Assembly: GCA_947561585.1 (NCBI GenBank)
Contig: CANNZV010001119.1
Span: 116,772 to 180,771 of the forward strand
Reading direction: 5' to 3'
Source of the DNA: Caprella mutica
Lineage: Eukaryota > Arthropoda > Malacostraca > Amphipoda > Caprellidae
Length of the DNA stretch: 64,000 nt
Both the position numbers and the translations under genes were made by a program. Of this stretch, positions 1 to 15,500 are shown piece after piece (position 1 is the first letter of the stretch; each line of letters begins with the position of its first letter). The notes under the pieces were generated by a model that was given only the letters and a program-made list of their open reading frames with translations, did not search any database and was not told the DNA's origin.

Positions 1-558
1 AAAAATAAACACTGGTTTTGTTTTTCCACTTTATTATATGCATTTATTTATCAATAGACTTTTTAAATTAAATCAATACTATTTAAATTAATTTGAAAGT
101 GTTGCTGGACGACCAGTTCATATGGTATCACCTGATTTGGTCCTCCAGCAAAAATTAATATGTCGCACGTGAGTTTATTTCAAGAGGCAGACCTGCACTA
201 GACCTCAGCAGCAGTACACACAGTTACAAGGCTCACTTTACTAATTGGAAAGTAGGGTGAAAAGCGATATCTTCGTTTACTGCCACATCACCGACCATTA
301 ACGAATTATGAGGAACCGCTACTAAACTTGCTCTTTTCATCGTATCACTTCTAAGGTCGCTACCATGCACCTGATATTTCACTTCCTAAAATGTTAATGG
401 CTGGTTTTAACATTGGAATGGAGTGAGAAAAGAAGAGGGGTTGGGGAGGCGATGGAGGGAGTCTGGAGATCAGGATGGAAGCTGCGACCAAGGAGTTTGT
501 TTTAAGGTGAGCCGTATGGACAATCGGTTAAAATCTAGCAACCCTTTCATATGCAATA
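1..558. other. Non-coding flank, no gene seen
   Basis: No convincing coding frame and no recognised element. The only structure is an imperfect hairpin near 102-154, where TTGCTGGA pairs with TCCAGCAA. This is the only sequence in the window outside the left edge of the 16-bp satellite, so it could serve as the unique anchor for the array. Confidence 0.6.
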
Positions 559-3500
559 GGTTTAAAAGAACATTGATTTAAAAGAACATTGGTTTAAAAG
601 AACATTGATTTAAAAGAACATTGGTTTAAAAGAACATTGGTTTAAAAGAACATTGATTTAAAAGAACATTGATTAAAAAGAACATTGATTAAAAAGAACA
701 TTGGTTTAAAAGAACATTGATTTAAAAGAACATTGGTTTAAAAGAACATTGATTTAAAAGAACATTGGTTTAAAAGAACATTGGTTTAAAAGAACATTGA
801 TTTAAAAGAACATTGATTTAAAAGAACATTGATTAAAAAGAACATTGATTAAAAAGAACATTGATTTAAAAGAACATTGGTTTGAAAGAACATTGATTTA
901 AAAGAACATTGGTTTGAAAGAACATTGATTTAAAAGAACATTGATTTAAAAGAACATTGATTTAAAAGAACATTGGTTTAAAAGAACATTGATTTAAAAG
1001 AACATTGGTTTAAAAGAACATTGATTTAAAAGAACATTGGTTTGAAAGAACATTGATTTAAAAGAACATTGGTTTAAAAGAACATTGATTAAAAAGAACA
1101 TTGGTTTAAAAGAACATTGATTTAAAAGAACATTGGTTTAAAAGAACATTGATTTAAAAGAACATTGGTTTAAAAGAACATTGATTTAAAAGAACATTGG
1201 TTTAAAAGAACATTGGTTTAAAAGAACATTGATTTAAAAGAACATTGATTTAAAAGAACATTGATTAAAAAGAACATTGATTAAAAAGAACATTGATTTA
1301 AAAGAACATTGGTTTGAAAGAACATTGATTTAAAAGAACATTGGTTTAAAAGAACATTGATTTAAAAGAACATTGATTTAAAAGAACATTGATTAAAAAG
1401 AACATTGATTAAAAAGAACATTGATTTAAAAGAACATTGGTTTAAAAGAACATTGATTTAAAAGAACATTGGTTTAAAAGAACATTGATTTAAAAGAACA
1501 TTGGTTTAAAAGAACATTGATTTAAAAGAACATTGGTTTAAAAGAACATTGGTTTAAAAGAACATTGATTTAAAAGAACATTGATTTAAAAGAACATTGA
1601 TTTAAAAGAACATTGATTAAAAAGAACATTGATTAAAAAGAACATTGATTTAAAAGAACATTGATTTAAAAGAACATTGATTTAAAAGAACATTGATTTA
1701 AAAGAACATTGATTTAAAAGAACATTGATTTAAAAGAACATTGATTAAAAAGAACATTGATTAAAAAGAACATTGATTTAAAAGAACATTGGTTTAAAAG
1801 AACATTGATTTAAAAGAACATTGATTTAAAAGAACATTGATTTAAAAGAACATTGATTAAAAAGAACATTGATTAAAAAGAACATTGATTTAAAAGAACA
1901 TTGGTTTAAAAGAACATTGATTTAAAAGAACATTGATTATAAAGAACATTGATTAAAAAGAACATTGGTTTAAAAGAACATTGATTAAAAAGAACATTGA
2001 TTTAAAAGAACATTGATTTAAAAGAACATTGGTTTAAAAGAACATTGATTAAAAAGAACATTGATTTAAAAGAACATTGATTTAAAAGAACATTGGTTTA
2101 AAAGAACATTGATTATAAAGAACATTGATTAAAAAGAACCTTGATTTAAAAGAACATTGGTTTAAAAGAACATTGATTTAAAAGAACATTGATTTAAAAG
2201 AACATTGATTTAAAAAAACATTGATTAAAAAGAACATTGATTTAAAAGAACATTGATTAAAAAGAACATTGATTAAAAAGAACATTGATTATAAAGAACA
2301 TTGATTAAAAAGAACATTGATTTAAAAGAACATTGGTTTAAAAGAACATTGATTTAAAAGAACATTGATTTAAAAGAACATTGATTTAAAAGAACATTGA
2401 TTAAAAAGAACATTGATTTAAAAGAACATTGATTAAAAAGAACATTGATTAAAAAGAACATTGATTTAAAAGAACATTGATTTAAAAGAACATTGATTTA
2501 AAAGAACATTGATTTAAAAGAACATTGATTAAAAAGAACATTGATTTAAAAGAACATTGATTTAAAAGAACATTGATTAAAAAGAACATTGATTTAAAAG
2601 AACATTGATTAAAAAGAACATTGATTAAAAAGAACATTGATTTAAAAGAACATTGGTTTAAAAGAACATTGATTTAAAAGAACATTGATTTAAAAGAACA
2701 TTGATTTAAAAGAACATTGGTTTAAAAGAACATTGATTTAAAAGAACATTGATTTAAAAGAACATTGATTAAAAAGAACATTGGTTTAAAAGAACATTGA
2801 TTAAAAAGAACATTGATTTAAAAGAACATTGATTTAAAAGAACATTGGTTTAAAAGAACATTGGTTTAAAAGAACATTGGTTTAAAAGAACATTGATTTA
2901 AAAGAACATTGATTTAAAAGAACATTGATTTAAAAGAACATTGATTAAAAAGAACATTGATTTAAAAGAACATTGATTTAAAAGAACATTGATTTAAAAG
3001 AACATTGATTTAAAAGAACATTGATTTAAAAGAACATTGATTAAAAAGAACATTGATTAAAAAGAACATTGATTTAAAAGAACATTGGTTTAAAAGAACA
3101 TTGATTTAAAAGAACATTGATTTAAAAGAACATTGATTTAAAAGAACATTGATTAAAAAGAACATTGATTAAAAAGAACATTGATTTAAAAGAACATTGG
3201 TTTAAAAGAACATTGATTTAAAAGAACATTGATTTAAAAGAACATTGATTAAAAAGAACATTGGTTTAAAAGAACATTGATTAAAAAGAACATTGATTTA
3301 AAAGAACATTGGTTTAAAAGAACATTGATTAAAAAGAACATTGATTTAAAAGAACATTGATTTAAAAGAACATTGGTTTAAAAGAACATTGATTATAAAG
3401 AACATTGATTAAAAAGAACATTGATTTAAAAGAACATTGGTTTAAAAGAACATTGATTTAAAAGAACATTGATTTAAAAGAACATTGATTTAAAAGAACA

Positions 3501-6500
3501 TTGATTAAAAAGAACATTGATTTAAAAGAACATTGATTAAAAAGAACATTGATTAAAAAGAACATTGATTTAAAAGAACATTGGTTTAAAAGAACATTGA
3601 TTTAAAAGAACATTGATTTAAAAGAACATTGATTTAAAAGAACATTGATTAAAAAGAACATTGATTTAAAAGAACATTGATTTAAAAGAACATTGATTAA
3701 AAAGAACATTGATTTAAAAGAACATTGATTAAAAAGAACATTGATTAAAAAGAACATTGATTTAAAAGAACATTGGTTTAAAAGAACATTGATTTAAAAG
3801 AACATTGATTTAAAAGAACATTGATTTAAAAGAACATTGATTTAAAAGAACATTGATTTAAAAGAACATTGATTTAAAAGAACATTGGTTTAAAAGAACA
3901 TTGGTTTAAAAGAACATTGATTAAAATGAACATTGATTTGAAAGAACATTGGTTTAAAAGAACATTGATTTAAAAGAACATTGATTTAAAAGAACATTGA
4001 TTTAAAAGAACATTGATTAAAAAGAACATTGATTTAAAAGAACATTGATTAAAAGAACATTGATTAAAAAGAACATTGATTTAAAAGAACATTGGTTTAA
4101 AAGAACATTGATTTAAAAGAACATTGATTTAAAAGAACATTGATTAAAAAGAACATTGGTTTAAAAGAACATTGATTAAAAAGAACATTGATTTAAAAGA
4201 ACATTGGTTTAAAAGAACATTGATTATAAAGAACATTGATTATAAAGAACATTGATTTAAAAGAACATTGATTTAAAAGAACATTGGTTTAAAAGAACAT
4301 TGATTATAAAGAACATTGATTAAAAAGAACATTGATTTAAAAGAACATTGATTAAAAAGAACATTGATTAAAAAGAACATTGATTTAAAAGAACATTGGT
4401 TTAAAAGAACATTGATTTAAAAGAACATTGATTTAAAAGAACATTGATTAAAAAGAACATTGGTTTAAAAGAACATTGATTAAAAAGAACATTGATTTAA
4501 AAGAACATTGGTTTAAAAGAACATTGATTATAAAGAACATTGATTAAAAAGAACATTGATTTAAAAGAACATTGATTTAAAAGAACATGGGTTTAAAAGA
4601 ACATTGATTTAAAAGAACATTGATTTAAAAGAACATTGATTAAAAAGAACATTGATTTAAAAGAACATTGATTAAAAAGAACATTGATTAAAAAGAACAT
4701 TGATTTAAAAGAACATTGGTTTAAAAGAACATTGATTTAAAAGAACATTGATTTAAAAGAACATTGATTTAAAAGAACATTGATTAAAAAGAACATTGAT
4801 TTAAAACAACATTGATTTAAAAGAACATTGATTAAAAAGAACATTGATTTAAAAGAACATTGATTAAAAAGAACATTGATTAAAAAGAACATTGATTTAA
4901 AAGAACATTGATTTAAAAGAACATTGAATAAAAAGAACATTGATTAAAAAGAACATTGATTTAAAAGAACATTGGTTTAAAAGAACATTGATTTAAAAGA
5001 ACATTGATTATAAAGAACATTGATTAAAAAGAACATTGGTTTAAAAGAACATTGATTAAAAAGAACATTGATTTAAAAGAACATTGATTTAAAAGAACAT
5101 TGGTTCAAAAGAACATTGATTAAAAAGAACATTGATTTAAAAGAACATTGATTTAAAAGAACATTGGTTCAAAAGAACATTGATTAAAAAGAACATTGAT
5201 TTAAAAGAACATTGATTTAAAAGAACATTGGTTTAAAAGAACATTGATTATAAAGAACATTGATTAAAAAGAACATTGATTTAAAAGAACATTGGTTTAA
5301 AAGAACATTGATTTAAAAGAACATTGATTTAAAAGAACATTGATTTAAAAAAACATTGATTAAAAAGAACATTGATTTAAAAGAACATTGATTAAAAAGA
5401 ACATTGATTAAAAAGAACATTGATTTAAAAGAACATTGGTTTAAAAGAACATTGATTTAAAAGAACATTGATTTAAAAGAACATTGATTTAAAAGAACAT
5501 TGATTAAAAAGAACATTGATTTAAAAGAACATTGATTTAAAAGAACATTGATTAAAAAGAACATTGATTTAAAAGAACATTGATTAAAAAGAACATTGAT
5601 TAAAAAGAACATTGATTTAAAAGAACATTGGTTTAAAAGAACATTGATTTAAAAGAACATTGATTTAAAAGAACATTGATTTAAAAGAACATTGGTTTAA
5701 AAGAACATTGATTTAAAAGAACATTGATTTAAAAGAACATTGATTAAAAAGAACATTGGTTTAAAAGAACATTGATTAAAAAGAACATTGATTTAAAAGA
5801 ACATTGATTTAAAAGAACATTGGTTTAAAAGAACATTGATTAAAAAGAACATTGATTTAAAAGAACATTGATTTAAAAGAACATTGGTTTAAAAGAACAT
5901 TGATTATAAAGAACATTGATTAAAAAGAACATTGATTTAAAAGAACATTGGTTTAAAAGAACATTGATTTAAAAGAACATTGATTTAAAAGAACATTGAT
6001 TTAAAAGAACATTGATTAAAAAGAACATTGATTTAAAAGAACATTGATTAAAAAGAACATTGATTAAAAAGAACATTGATTTAAAAAAACATTGGTTTAA
6101 AAGAACATTGATTTAAAAGAACATTGATTTAAAAGAACATTGATTAAAAAGAACATTGGTTTAAAAGAACATTGATTAAAAAGAACATTGATTTAAAAGA
6201 ACATTGGTTTAAAAGAACATTGATTATAAAGAACATTGATTTAAAAGAACATTGATTTAAAAGAACATTGGTTTAAAAGAACATTGATTATAAAGAACAT
6301 TGATTAAAAAGAACATTGATTTAAAAGAACATTGATTAAAAAGAACATTGATTAAAAAGAACATTGATTTAAAAGAACATTGGTTTAAAAGAACATTGAT
6401 TTAAAAGAACATTGATTTAAAAGAACATTGATTAAAAAGAACATTGGTTTAAAAGAACATTGATTAAAAAGAACATTGATTTAAAAGAACATTGGTTTAA

Positions 6501-9500
6501 AAGAACATTGATTATAAAGAACATTGATTAAAAAGAACATTGATTTAAAAGAACATTGGTTTAAAAGAACATTGATTTAAAAGAACATTGATTTAAAAGA
6601 ACATTGATTTAAAAGAACATTGATTAAAAAGAACATTGATTTAAAAGAACATTGATTAAAAAGAACATTGATTAAAAAGAACATTGATTTAAAAGAACAT
6701 TGGTTTTAAAGAACATTGATTTAAAAGAACATTGATTTAAAAAAACATTGATTTAAAAGAACATTGATTAAAAAGAACATTGATTTAAAAGAACATTGAT
6801 TTAAAAGAACATTGATTAAAAAGAACATTGATTTAAAAGAACATTGATTAAAAAGAACATTGATTAAAAAGAACATTGATTTAAAAGAACATTGGTTTAA
6901 AAGAACATTGATTTAAAAGAACATTGATTTAAAAGAACATTGATTTAAAAGAACATTGGTTTAAAAGAACATTGACTTAAAAGAACATTGATTTAAAAGA
7001 ACATTGATTAAAAAGAACATTGGTTTAAAAGAACATTGATTAAAAAGAACATTGATTTAAAAGAACATTGATTTAAAAGAACATTGGTTTAAAAGAACAT
7101 TGGTTTAAAAGAACATTGATTTAAAAGAACATTGATTTAAAAGAACATTGATTTGAAAGAACATTGATTAAAAAGAACATTGATTTAAAAGAACATTGAT
7201 TTAAAAGAACATTGATTTAAAAGAACATTGATTTAAAAGAACATTGATTTAAAAGAACATTGATTAAAAAGAACATTGATTAAAAAGAACATTGATTTAA
7301 AAGAACATTGGTTTAAAAGAACATTGATTTGAAAGAACATTGATTTAAAAGAACATTGATTTAAAAGAACATTGATTAAAAAGAACATTGATTAAAAAGA
7401 ACATTGATTTAAAAGAACATTGGTTTAAAAGAACATTGATTTAAAAGAACATTGATTTAAAAGAACATTGGTTTAAAAGAACATTGATTTAAAAGAACAT
7501 TGATTTAAAAGAACATTGATTAAAAAGAACATTGGTTTAAAAGAACATTGATTAAAAAGAACATTGATTTAAAAGAACATTGGTTTAAAAGAACATTGAT
7601 TATAAAGAACATTGATTAAAAAGAACATTGATTTAAAAGAACATTGATTTAAAAGAACATGGGTTTAAAAGAACATTGATTTAAAAGAACATTGATTTAA
7701 AAGAACATTGATTAAAAAGAACATTGATTTAAAAGAACATTGATTAAAAGAACATTGATTAAAAAGAACATTGATTTAAAAGAACATTGGTTTAAAAGAA
7801 CATTGATTTAAAAGAACATTGATTTAAAAGAACATTGATTTAAAAGAACATTGATTAAAAAGAACATTGATTTAAAAGAACATTGATTTAAAAGAACATT
7901 GATTAAAAAGAACATTGATTTAAAAGAACATTGATTAAAAAGAACATTGATTAAAAAGAACATTGATTTAAAAGAACATTGATTTAAAAGAACATTGAAT
8001 AAAAAGAACATTGATTAAAAAGAACATTGATTTAAAAGAACATTGGTTTAAAAGAACATTGATTTAAAAGAACATTGATTATAAAGAACATTGATTAAAA
8101 AGAACATTGGTTTAAAAGAACATTGATTAAAAAGAACATTGATTTAAAAGAACATTGATTTAAAAGAACATTGGTTCAAAAGAACATTGATTAAAAAGAA
8201 CATTGATTTAAAAGAACATTGATTTAAAAGAACATTGGTTTAAAAGAACATTGATTATAAAGAACATTGATTAAAAAGAACATTGATTTAAAAGAACATT
8301 GGTTTAAAAGAACATTGATTTAAAAGAACATTGATTTAAAAGAACATTGATTTAAAAAAACATTGATTAAAAAGAACATTGATTTAAAAGAACATTGATT
8401 AAAAAGAACATTGATTAAAAAGAACATTGATTTAAAAGAACATTGGTTTAAAAGAACATTGATTTAAAAGAACATTGATTTAAAAGAACATTGATTTAAA
8501 AGAACATTGATTAAAAAGAACATTGATTTAAAAGAACATTGATTTAAAAGAACATTGATTAAAAAGAACATTGATTTAAAAGAACATTGATTAAAAAGAA
8601 CATTGATTAAAAAGAACATTGATTTAAAAGAACATTGGTTTAAAAGAACATTGATTTAAAAGAACATTGATTTAAAAGAACATTGATTTAAAAGAACATT
8701 GGTTTAAAAGAACATTGATTTAAAAGAACATTGATTTAAAAGAACATTGATTAAAAAGAACATTGGTTTAAAAGAACATTGATTAAAAAGAACATTGATT
8801 TAAAAGAACATTGATTTAAAAGAACATTGGTTTAAAAGAACATTGATTAAAAAGAACATTGATTTAAAAGAACATTGATTTAAAAGAACATTGGTTTAAA
8901 AGAACATTGATTATAAAGAACATTGATTAAAAAGAACATTGATTTAAAAGAACATTGGTTTAAAAGAACATTGATTTAAAAGAACATTGATTTAAAAGAA
9001 CATTGATTTAAAAGAACATTGATTAAAAAGAACATTGATTTAAAAGAACATTGATTAAAAAGAACATTGATTAAAAAGAACATTGATTTAAAAAAACATT
9101 GGTTTAAAAGAACATTGATTTAAAAGAACATTGATTTAAAAGAACATTGATTAAAAAGAACATTGGTTTAAAAGAACATTGATTAAAAAGAACATTGATT
9201 TAAAAGAACATTGGTTTAAAAGAACATTGATTATAAAGAACATTGATTTAAAAGAACATTGATTTAAAAGAACATTGGTTTAAAAGAACATTGATTATAA
9301 AGAACATTGATTAAAAAGAACATTGATTTAAAAGAACATTGGTTTAAAAGAACATTGATTTAAAAGAACATTGATTTAAAAGAACATTGATTAAAAAGAA
9401 CATTGGTTTAAAAGAACATTGATTAAAAAGAACATTGATTTAAAAGAACATTGATTTAAAAGAACATTGGTTTAAAAGAACATTGGTTTAAAAGAACATT

Positions 9501-12500
9501 GGTTTAAAAGAACATTGATTTAAAAGAACATTGATTTAAAAGAACATTGATTTAAAAGAACATTGATTAAAAAGAACATTGATTTAAAAGAACATTGATT
9601 TAAAAGAACATTGATTTAAAAGAACATTGATTTAAAAGAACATTGATTTAAAAGAACATTGATTAAAAAGAACATTGATTAAAAAGAACATTGATTTAAA
9701 AGAACATTGGTTTAAAAGAACATTGATTTAAAAGAACATTGATTTAAAAGAACATTGATTTAAAAGAACATTGATTAAAAAGAACATTGATTAAAAAGAA
9801 CATTGATTTAAAAGAACATTGGTTTAAAAGAACATTGATTTAAAAGAACATTGATTTAAAAGAACATTGATTAAAAAGAACATTGGTTTAAAAGAACATT
9901 GATTAAAAAGAACATTGATTTAAAAGAACATTGGTTTAAAAGAACATTGATTAAAAAGAACATTGATTTAAAAGAACATTGATTTAAAAGAACATTGGTT
10001 TAAAAGAACATTGATTATAAAGAACATTGATTAAAAAGAACATTGATTTAAAAGAACATTGGTTTAAAAGAACATTGATTTAAAAGAACATTGATTTAAA
10101 AGAACATTGATTTAAAAGAACATTGATTAAAAAGAACATTGATTTAAAAGAACATTGATTAAAAAGAACATTGATTAAAAAGAACATTGATTTAAAAGAA
10201 CATTGGTTTAAAAGAACATTGATTTAAAAGAACATTGATTTAAAAGAACATTGATTTAAAAGAACATTGATTAAAAAGAACATTGATTAAAAAGAACATT
10301 GATTTAAAAGAACATTGATTAAAAAGAACATTGATTTAAAAGAACATTGATTAAAAAGAACATTGATTAAAAAGAACATTGATTTAAAAGAACATTGGTT
10401 TAAAAGAACATTGATTTAAAAGAACATTGATTTAAAAGAACATTGATTTAAAAGAACATTGGTTTAAAAGAACATTGATTTAAAAGAACATTGATTTAAA
10501 AGAACATTGATTAAAAAGAACATTGGTTTAAAAGAACATTGATTAAAAAGAACATTGATTTAAAAGAACATTGATTTAAAAGAACATTGGTTTAAAAGAA
10601 CATTGATTAAAAAGAACATTGATTTAAAAGAACATTGATTTAAAAGAACATTGGTTTAAAAGAACATTGATTATAAAGAACATTGATTAAAATGAACATT
10701 GATTTGAAAGAACATTGGTTTAAAAGAACATTGATTTAAAAGAACATTGATTTAAAAGAACATTGATTTAAAAGAACATTGATTAAAAAGAACATTGATT
10801 TAAAAGAACATTGATTAAAAGAACATTGATTAAAAAGAACATTGATTTAAAAGAACATTGGTTTAAAAGAACATTGATTTAAAAGAACATTGATTTAAAA
10901 GAACATTGATTAAAAAGAACATTGGTTTAAAAGAACATTGATTAAAAAGAACATTGATTTAAAAGAACATTGGTTTAAAAGAACATTGATTATAAAGAAC
11001 ATTGATTTAAAAGAACATTGATTTAAAAGAACATTGGTTTAAAAGAACATTGATTATAAAGAACATTGATTAAAAAGAACATTGATTTAAAAGAACATTG
11101 ATTAAAAAGAACATTGATTAAAAAGAACATTGATTTAAAAGAACATTGGTTTAAAAGAACATTGATTTAAAAGAACATTGATTTAAAAGAACATTGATTA
11201 AAAAGAACATTGGTTTAAAAGAACATTGATTAAAAAGAACATTGATTTAAAAGAACATTGGTTTAAAAGAACATTGATTATAAAGAACATTGATTAAAAA
11301 GAACATTGATTTAAAAGAACATTGATTTAAAAGAACATGGGTTTAAAAGAACATTGATTTAAAAGAACATTGATTTAAAAGAACATTGATTAAAAAGAAC
11401 ATTGATTTAAAAGAACATTGATTAAAAAGAACATTGATTAAAAAGAACATTGATTTAAAAGAACATTGGTTTAAAAGAACATTGATTTAAAAGAACATTG
11501 ATTTAAAAGAACATTGATTTAAAAGAACATTGATTAAAAAGAACATTGATTTAAAACAACATTGATTTAAAAGAACATTGATTAAAAAGAACATTGATTT
11601 AAAAGAACATTGATTAAAAAGAACATTGATTAAAAAGAACATTGATTTAAAAGAACATTGATTTAAAAGAACATTGAATAAAAAGAACATTGATTAAAAA
11701 GAACATTGATTTAAAAGAACATTGGTTTAAAAGAACATTGATTTAAAAGAACATTGATTATAAAGAACATTGATTAAAAAGAACATTGGTTTAAAAGAAC
11801 ATTGATTAAAAAGAACATTGATTTAAAAGAACATTGATTTAAAAGAACATTGGTTCAAAAGAACATTGATTAAAAAGAACATTGATTTAAAAGAACATTG
11901 ATTTAAAAGAACATTGGTTTAAAAGAACATTGATTATAAAGAACATTGATTAAAAAGAACATTGATTTAAAAGAACATTGGTTTAAAAGAACATTGATTT
12001 AAAAGAACATTGATTTAAAAGAACATTGATTTAAAAAAACATTGATTAAAAAGAACATTGATTTAAAAGAACATTGATTAAAAAGAACATTGATTAAAAA
12101 GAACATTGATTTAAAAGAACATTGGTTTAAAAGAACATTGATTTAAAAGAACATTGATTTAAAAGAACATTGATTTAAAAGAACATTGATTAAAAAGAAC
12201 ATTGATTTAAAAGAACATTGATTTAAAAGAACATTGATTAAAAAGAACATTGATTTAAAAGAACATTGATTAAAAAGAACATTGATTAAAAAGAACATTG
12301 ATTTAAAAGAACATTGGTTTAAAAGAACATTGATTTAAAAGAACATTGATTTAAAAGAACATTGATTTAAAAGAACATTGGTTTAAAAGAACATTGATTT
12401 AAAAGAACATTGATTTAAAAGAACATTGATTAAAAAGAACATTGGTTTAAAAGAACATTGATTAAAAAGAACATTGATTTAAAAGAACATTGATTTAAAA

Positions 12501-15500
12501 GAACATTGGTTTAAAAGAACATTGATTAAAAAGAACATTGATTTAAAAGAACATTGATTTAAAAGAACATTGGTTTAAAAGAACATTGATTATAAAGAAC
12601 ATTGATTAAAAAGAACATTGATTTAAAAGAACATTGGTTTAAAAGAACATTGATTTAAAAGAACATTGATTTAAAAGAACATTGATTTAAAAGAACATTG
12701 ATTAAAAAGAACATTGATTTAAAAGAACATTGATTAAAAAGAACATTGATTAAAAAGAACATTGATTTAAAAAAACATTGGTTTAAAAGAACATTGATTT
12801 AAAAGAACATTGATTTAAAAGAACATTGATTAAAAAGAACATTGGTTTAAAAGAACATTGATTAAAAAGAACATTGATTTAAAAGAACATTGGTTTAAAA
12901 GAACATTGATTATAAAGAACATTGATTTAAAAGAACATTGATTTAAAAGAACATTGGTTTAAAAGAACATTGATTATAAAGAACATTGATTAAAAAGAAC
13001 ATTGATTTAAAAGAACATTGATTAAAAAGAACATTGATTAAAAAGAACATTGATTTAAAAGAACATTGGTTTAAAAGAACATTGATTTAAAAGAACATTG
13101 ATTTAAAAGAACATTGATTAAAAAGAACATTGGTTTAAAAGAACATTGATTAAAAAGAACATTGATTTAAAAGAACATTGGTTTAAAAGAACATTGATTA
13201 TAAAGAACATTGATTAAAAAGAACATTGATTTAAAAGAACATTGGTTTAAAAGAACATTGATTTAAAAGAACATTGATTTAAAAGAACATTGATTTAAAA
13301 GAACATTGATTAAAAAGAACATTGATTTAAAAGAACATTGATTAAAAAGAACATTGATTAAAAAGAACATTGATTTAAAAGAACATTGGTTTTAAAGAAC
13401 ATTGATTTAAAAGAACATTGATTTAAAAAAACATTGATTTAAAAGAACATTGATTAAAAAGAACATTGATTTAAAAGAACATTGATTTAAAAGAACATTG
13501 ATTAAAAAGAACATTGATTTAAAAGAACATTGATTAAAAAGAACATTGATTAAAAAGAACATTGATTTAAAAGAACATTGGTTTAAAAGAACATTGATTT
13601 AAAAGAACATTGATTTAAAAGAACATTGATTTAAAAGAACATTGGTTTAAAAGAACATTGACTTAAAAGAACATTGATTTAAAAGAACATTGATTAAAAA
13701 GAACATTGGTTTAAAAGAACATTGATTAAAAAGAACATTGATTTAAAAGAACATTGATTTAAAAGAACATTGGTTTAAAAGAACATTGGTTTAAAAGAAC
13801 ATTGATTTAAAAGAACATTGATTTAAAAGAACATTGATTTGAAAGAACATTGATTAAAAAGAACATTGATTTAAAAGAACATTGATTTAAAAGAACATTG
13901 ATTTAAAAGAACATTGATTTAAAAGAACATTGATTTAAAAGAACATTGATTAAAAAGAACATTGATTAAAAAGAACATTGATTTAAAAGAACATTGGTTT
14001 AAAAGAACATTGATTTGAAAGAACATTGATTTAAAAGAACATTGATTTAAAAGAACATTGATTAAAAAGAACATTGATTAAAAAGAACATTGATTTAAAA
14101 GAACATTGGTTTAAAAGAACATTGATTTAAAAGAACATTGATTTAAAAGAACATTGGTTTAAAAGAACATTGATTTAAAAGAACATTGATTTAAAAGAAC
14201 ATTGATTAAAAAGAACATTGGTTTAAAAGAACATTGATTAAAAAGAACATTGATTTAAAAGAACATTGGTTTAAAAGAACATTGATTATAAAGAACATTG
14301 ATTAAAAAGAACATTGATTTAAAAGAACATTGATTTAAAAGAACATGGGTTTAAAAGAACATTGATTTAAAAGAACATTGATTTAAAAGAACATTGATTA
14401 AAAAGAACATTGATTTAAAAGAACATTGATTAAAAAGAACATTGATTAAAAAGAACATTGATTTAAAAGAACATTGGTTTAAAAGAACATTGATTTAAAA
14501 GAACATTGATTTAAAAGAACATTGATTTAAAAGAACATTGATTAAAAAGAACATTGATTTAAAAGAACATTGATTTAAAAGAACATTGATTAAAAAGAAC
14601 ATTGATTTAAAAGAACATTGATTAAAAAGAACATTGATTAAAAAGAACATTGATTTAAAAGAACATTGATTTAAAAGAACATTGAATAAAAAGAACATTG
14701 ATTAAAAAGAACATTGATTTAAAAGAACATTGGTTTAAAAGAACATTGATTTAAAAGAACATTGATTATAAAGAACATTGATTAAAAAGAACATTGGTTT
14801 AAAAGAACATTGATTAAAAAGAACATTGATTTAAAAGAACATTGATTTAAAAGAACATTTGTTCAAAAGAACATTGATTAAAAAGAACATTGATTTAAAA
14901 GAACATTGATTTAAAAGAACATTGGTTTAAAAGAACATTGATTATAAAGAACATTGATTAAAAAGAACATTGATTTAAAAGAACATTGGTTTAAAAGAAC
15001 ATTGATTTAAAAGAACATTGATTTAAAAGAACATTGATTTAAAAAAACATTGATTAAAAAGAACATTGATTTAAAAGAACATTGATTAAAAAGAACATTG
15101 ATTAAAAAGAACATTGATTTAAAAGAACATTGGTTTAAAAGAACATTGATTTAAAAGAACATTGATTTAAAAGAACATTGATTTAAAAGAACATTGATTA
15201 AAAAGAACATTGATTTAAAAGAACATTGATTTAAAAGAACATTGATTAAAAAGAACATTGATTTAAAAGAACATTGATTAAAAAGAACATTGATTAAAAA
15301 GAACATTGATTTAAAAGAACATTGGTTTAAAAGAACATTGATTTAAAAGAACATTGATTTAAAAGAACATTGATTTAAAAGAACATTGGTTTAAAAGAAC
15401 ATTGATTTAAAAGAACATTGATTTAAAAGAACATTGATTAAAAAGAACATTGGTTTAAAAGAACATTGATTAAAAAGAACATTGATTTAAAAGAACATTG

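Noticed and set aside
4737..14698. Four near-identical 67-codon frames on the minus strand (4737, 7808, 11487, 14495)
   Set aside because: They are translations of the 16-bp satellite with a 48-bp repeat; they mark block duplication, not genes.
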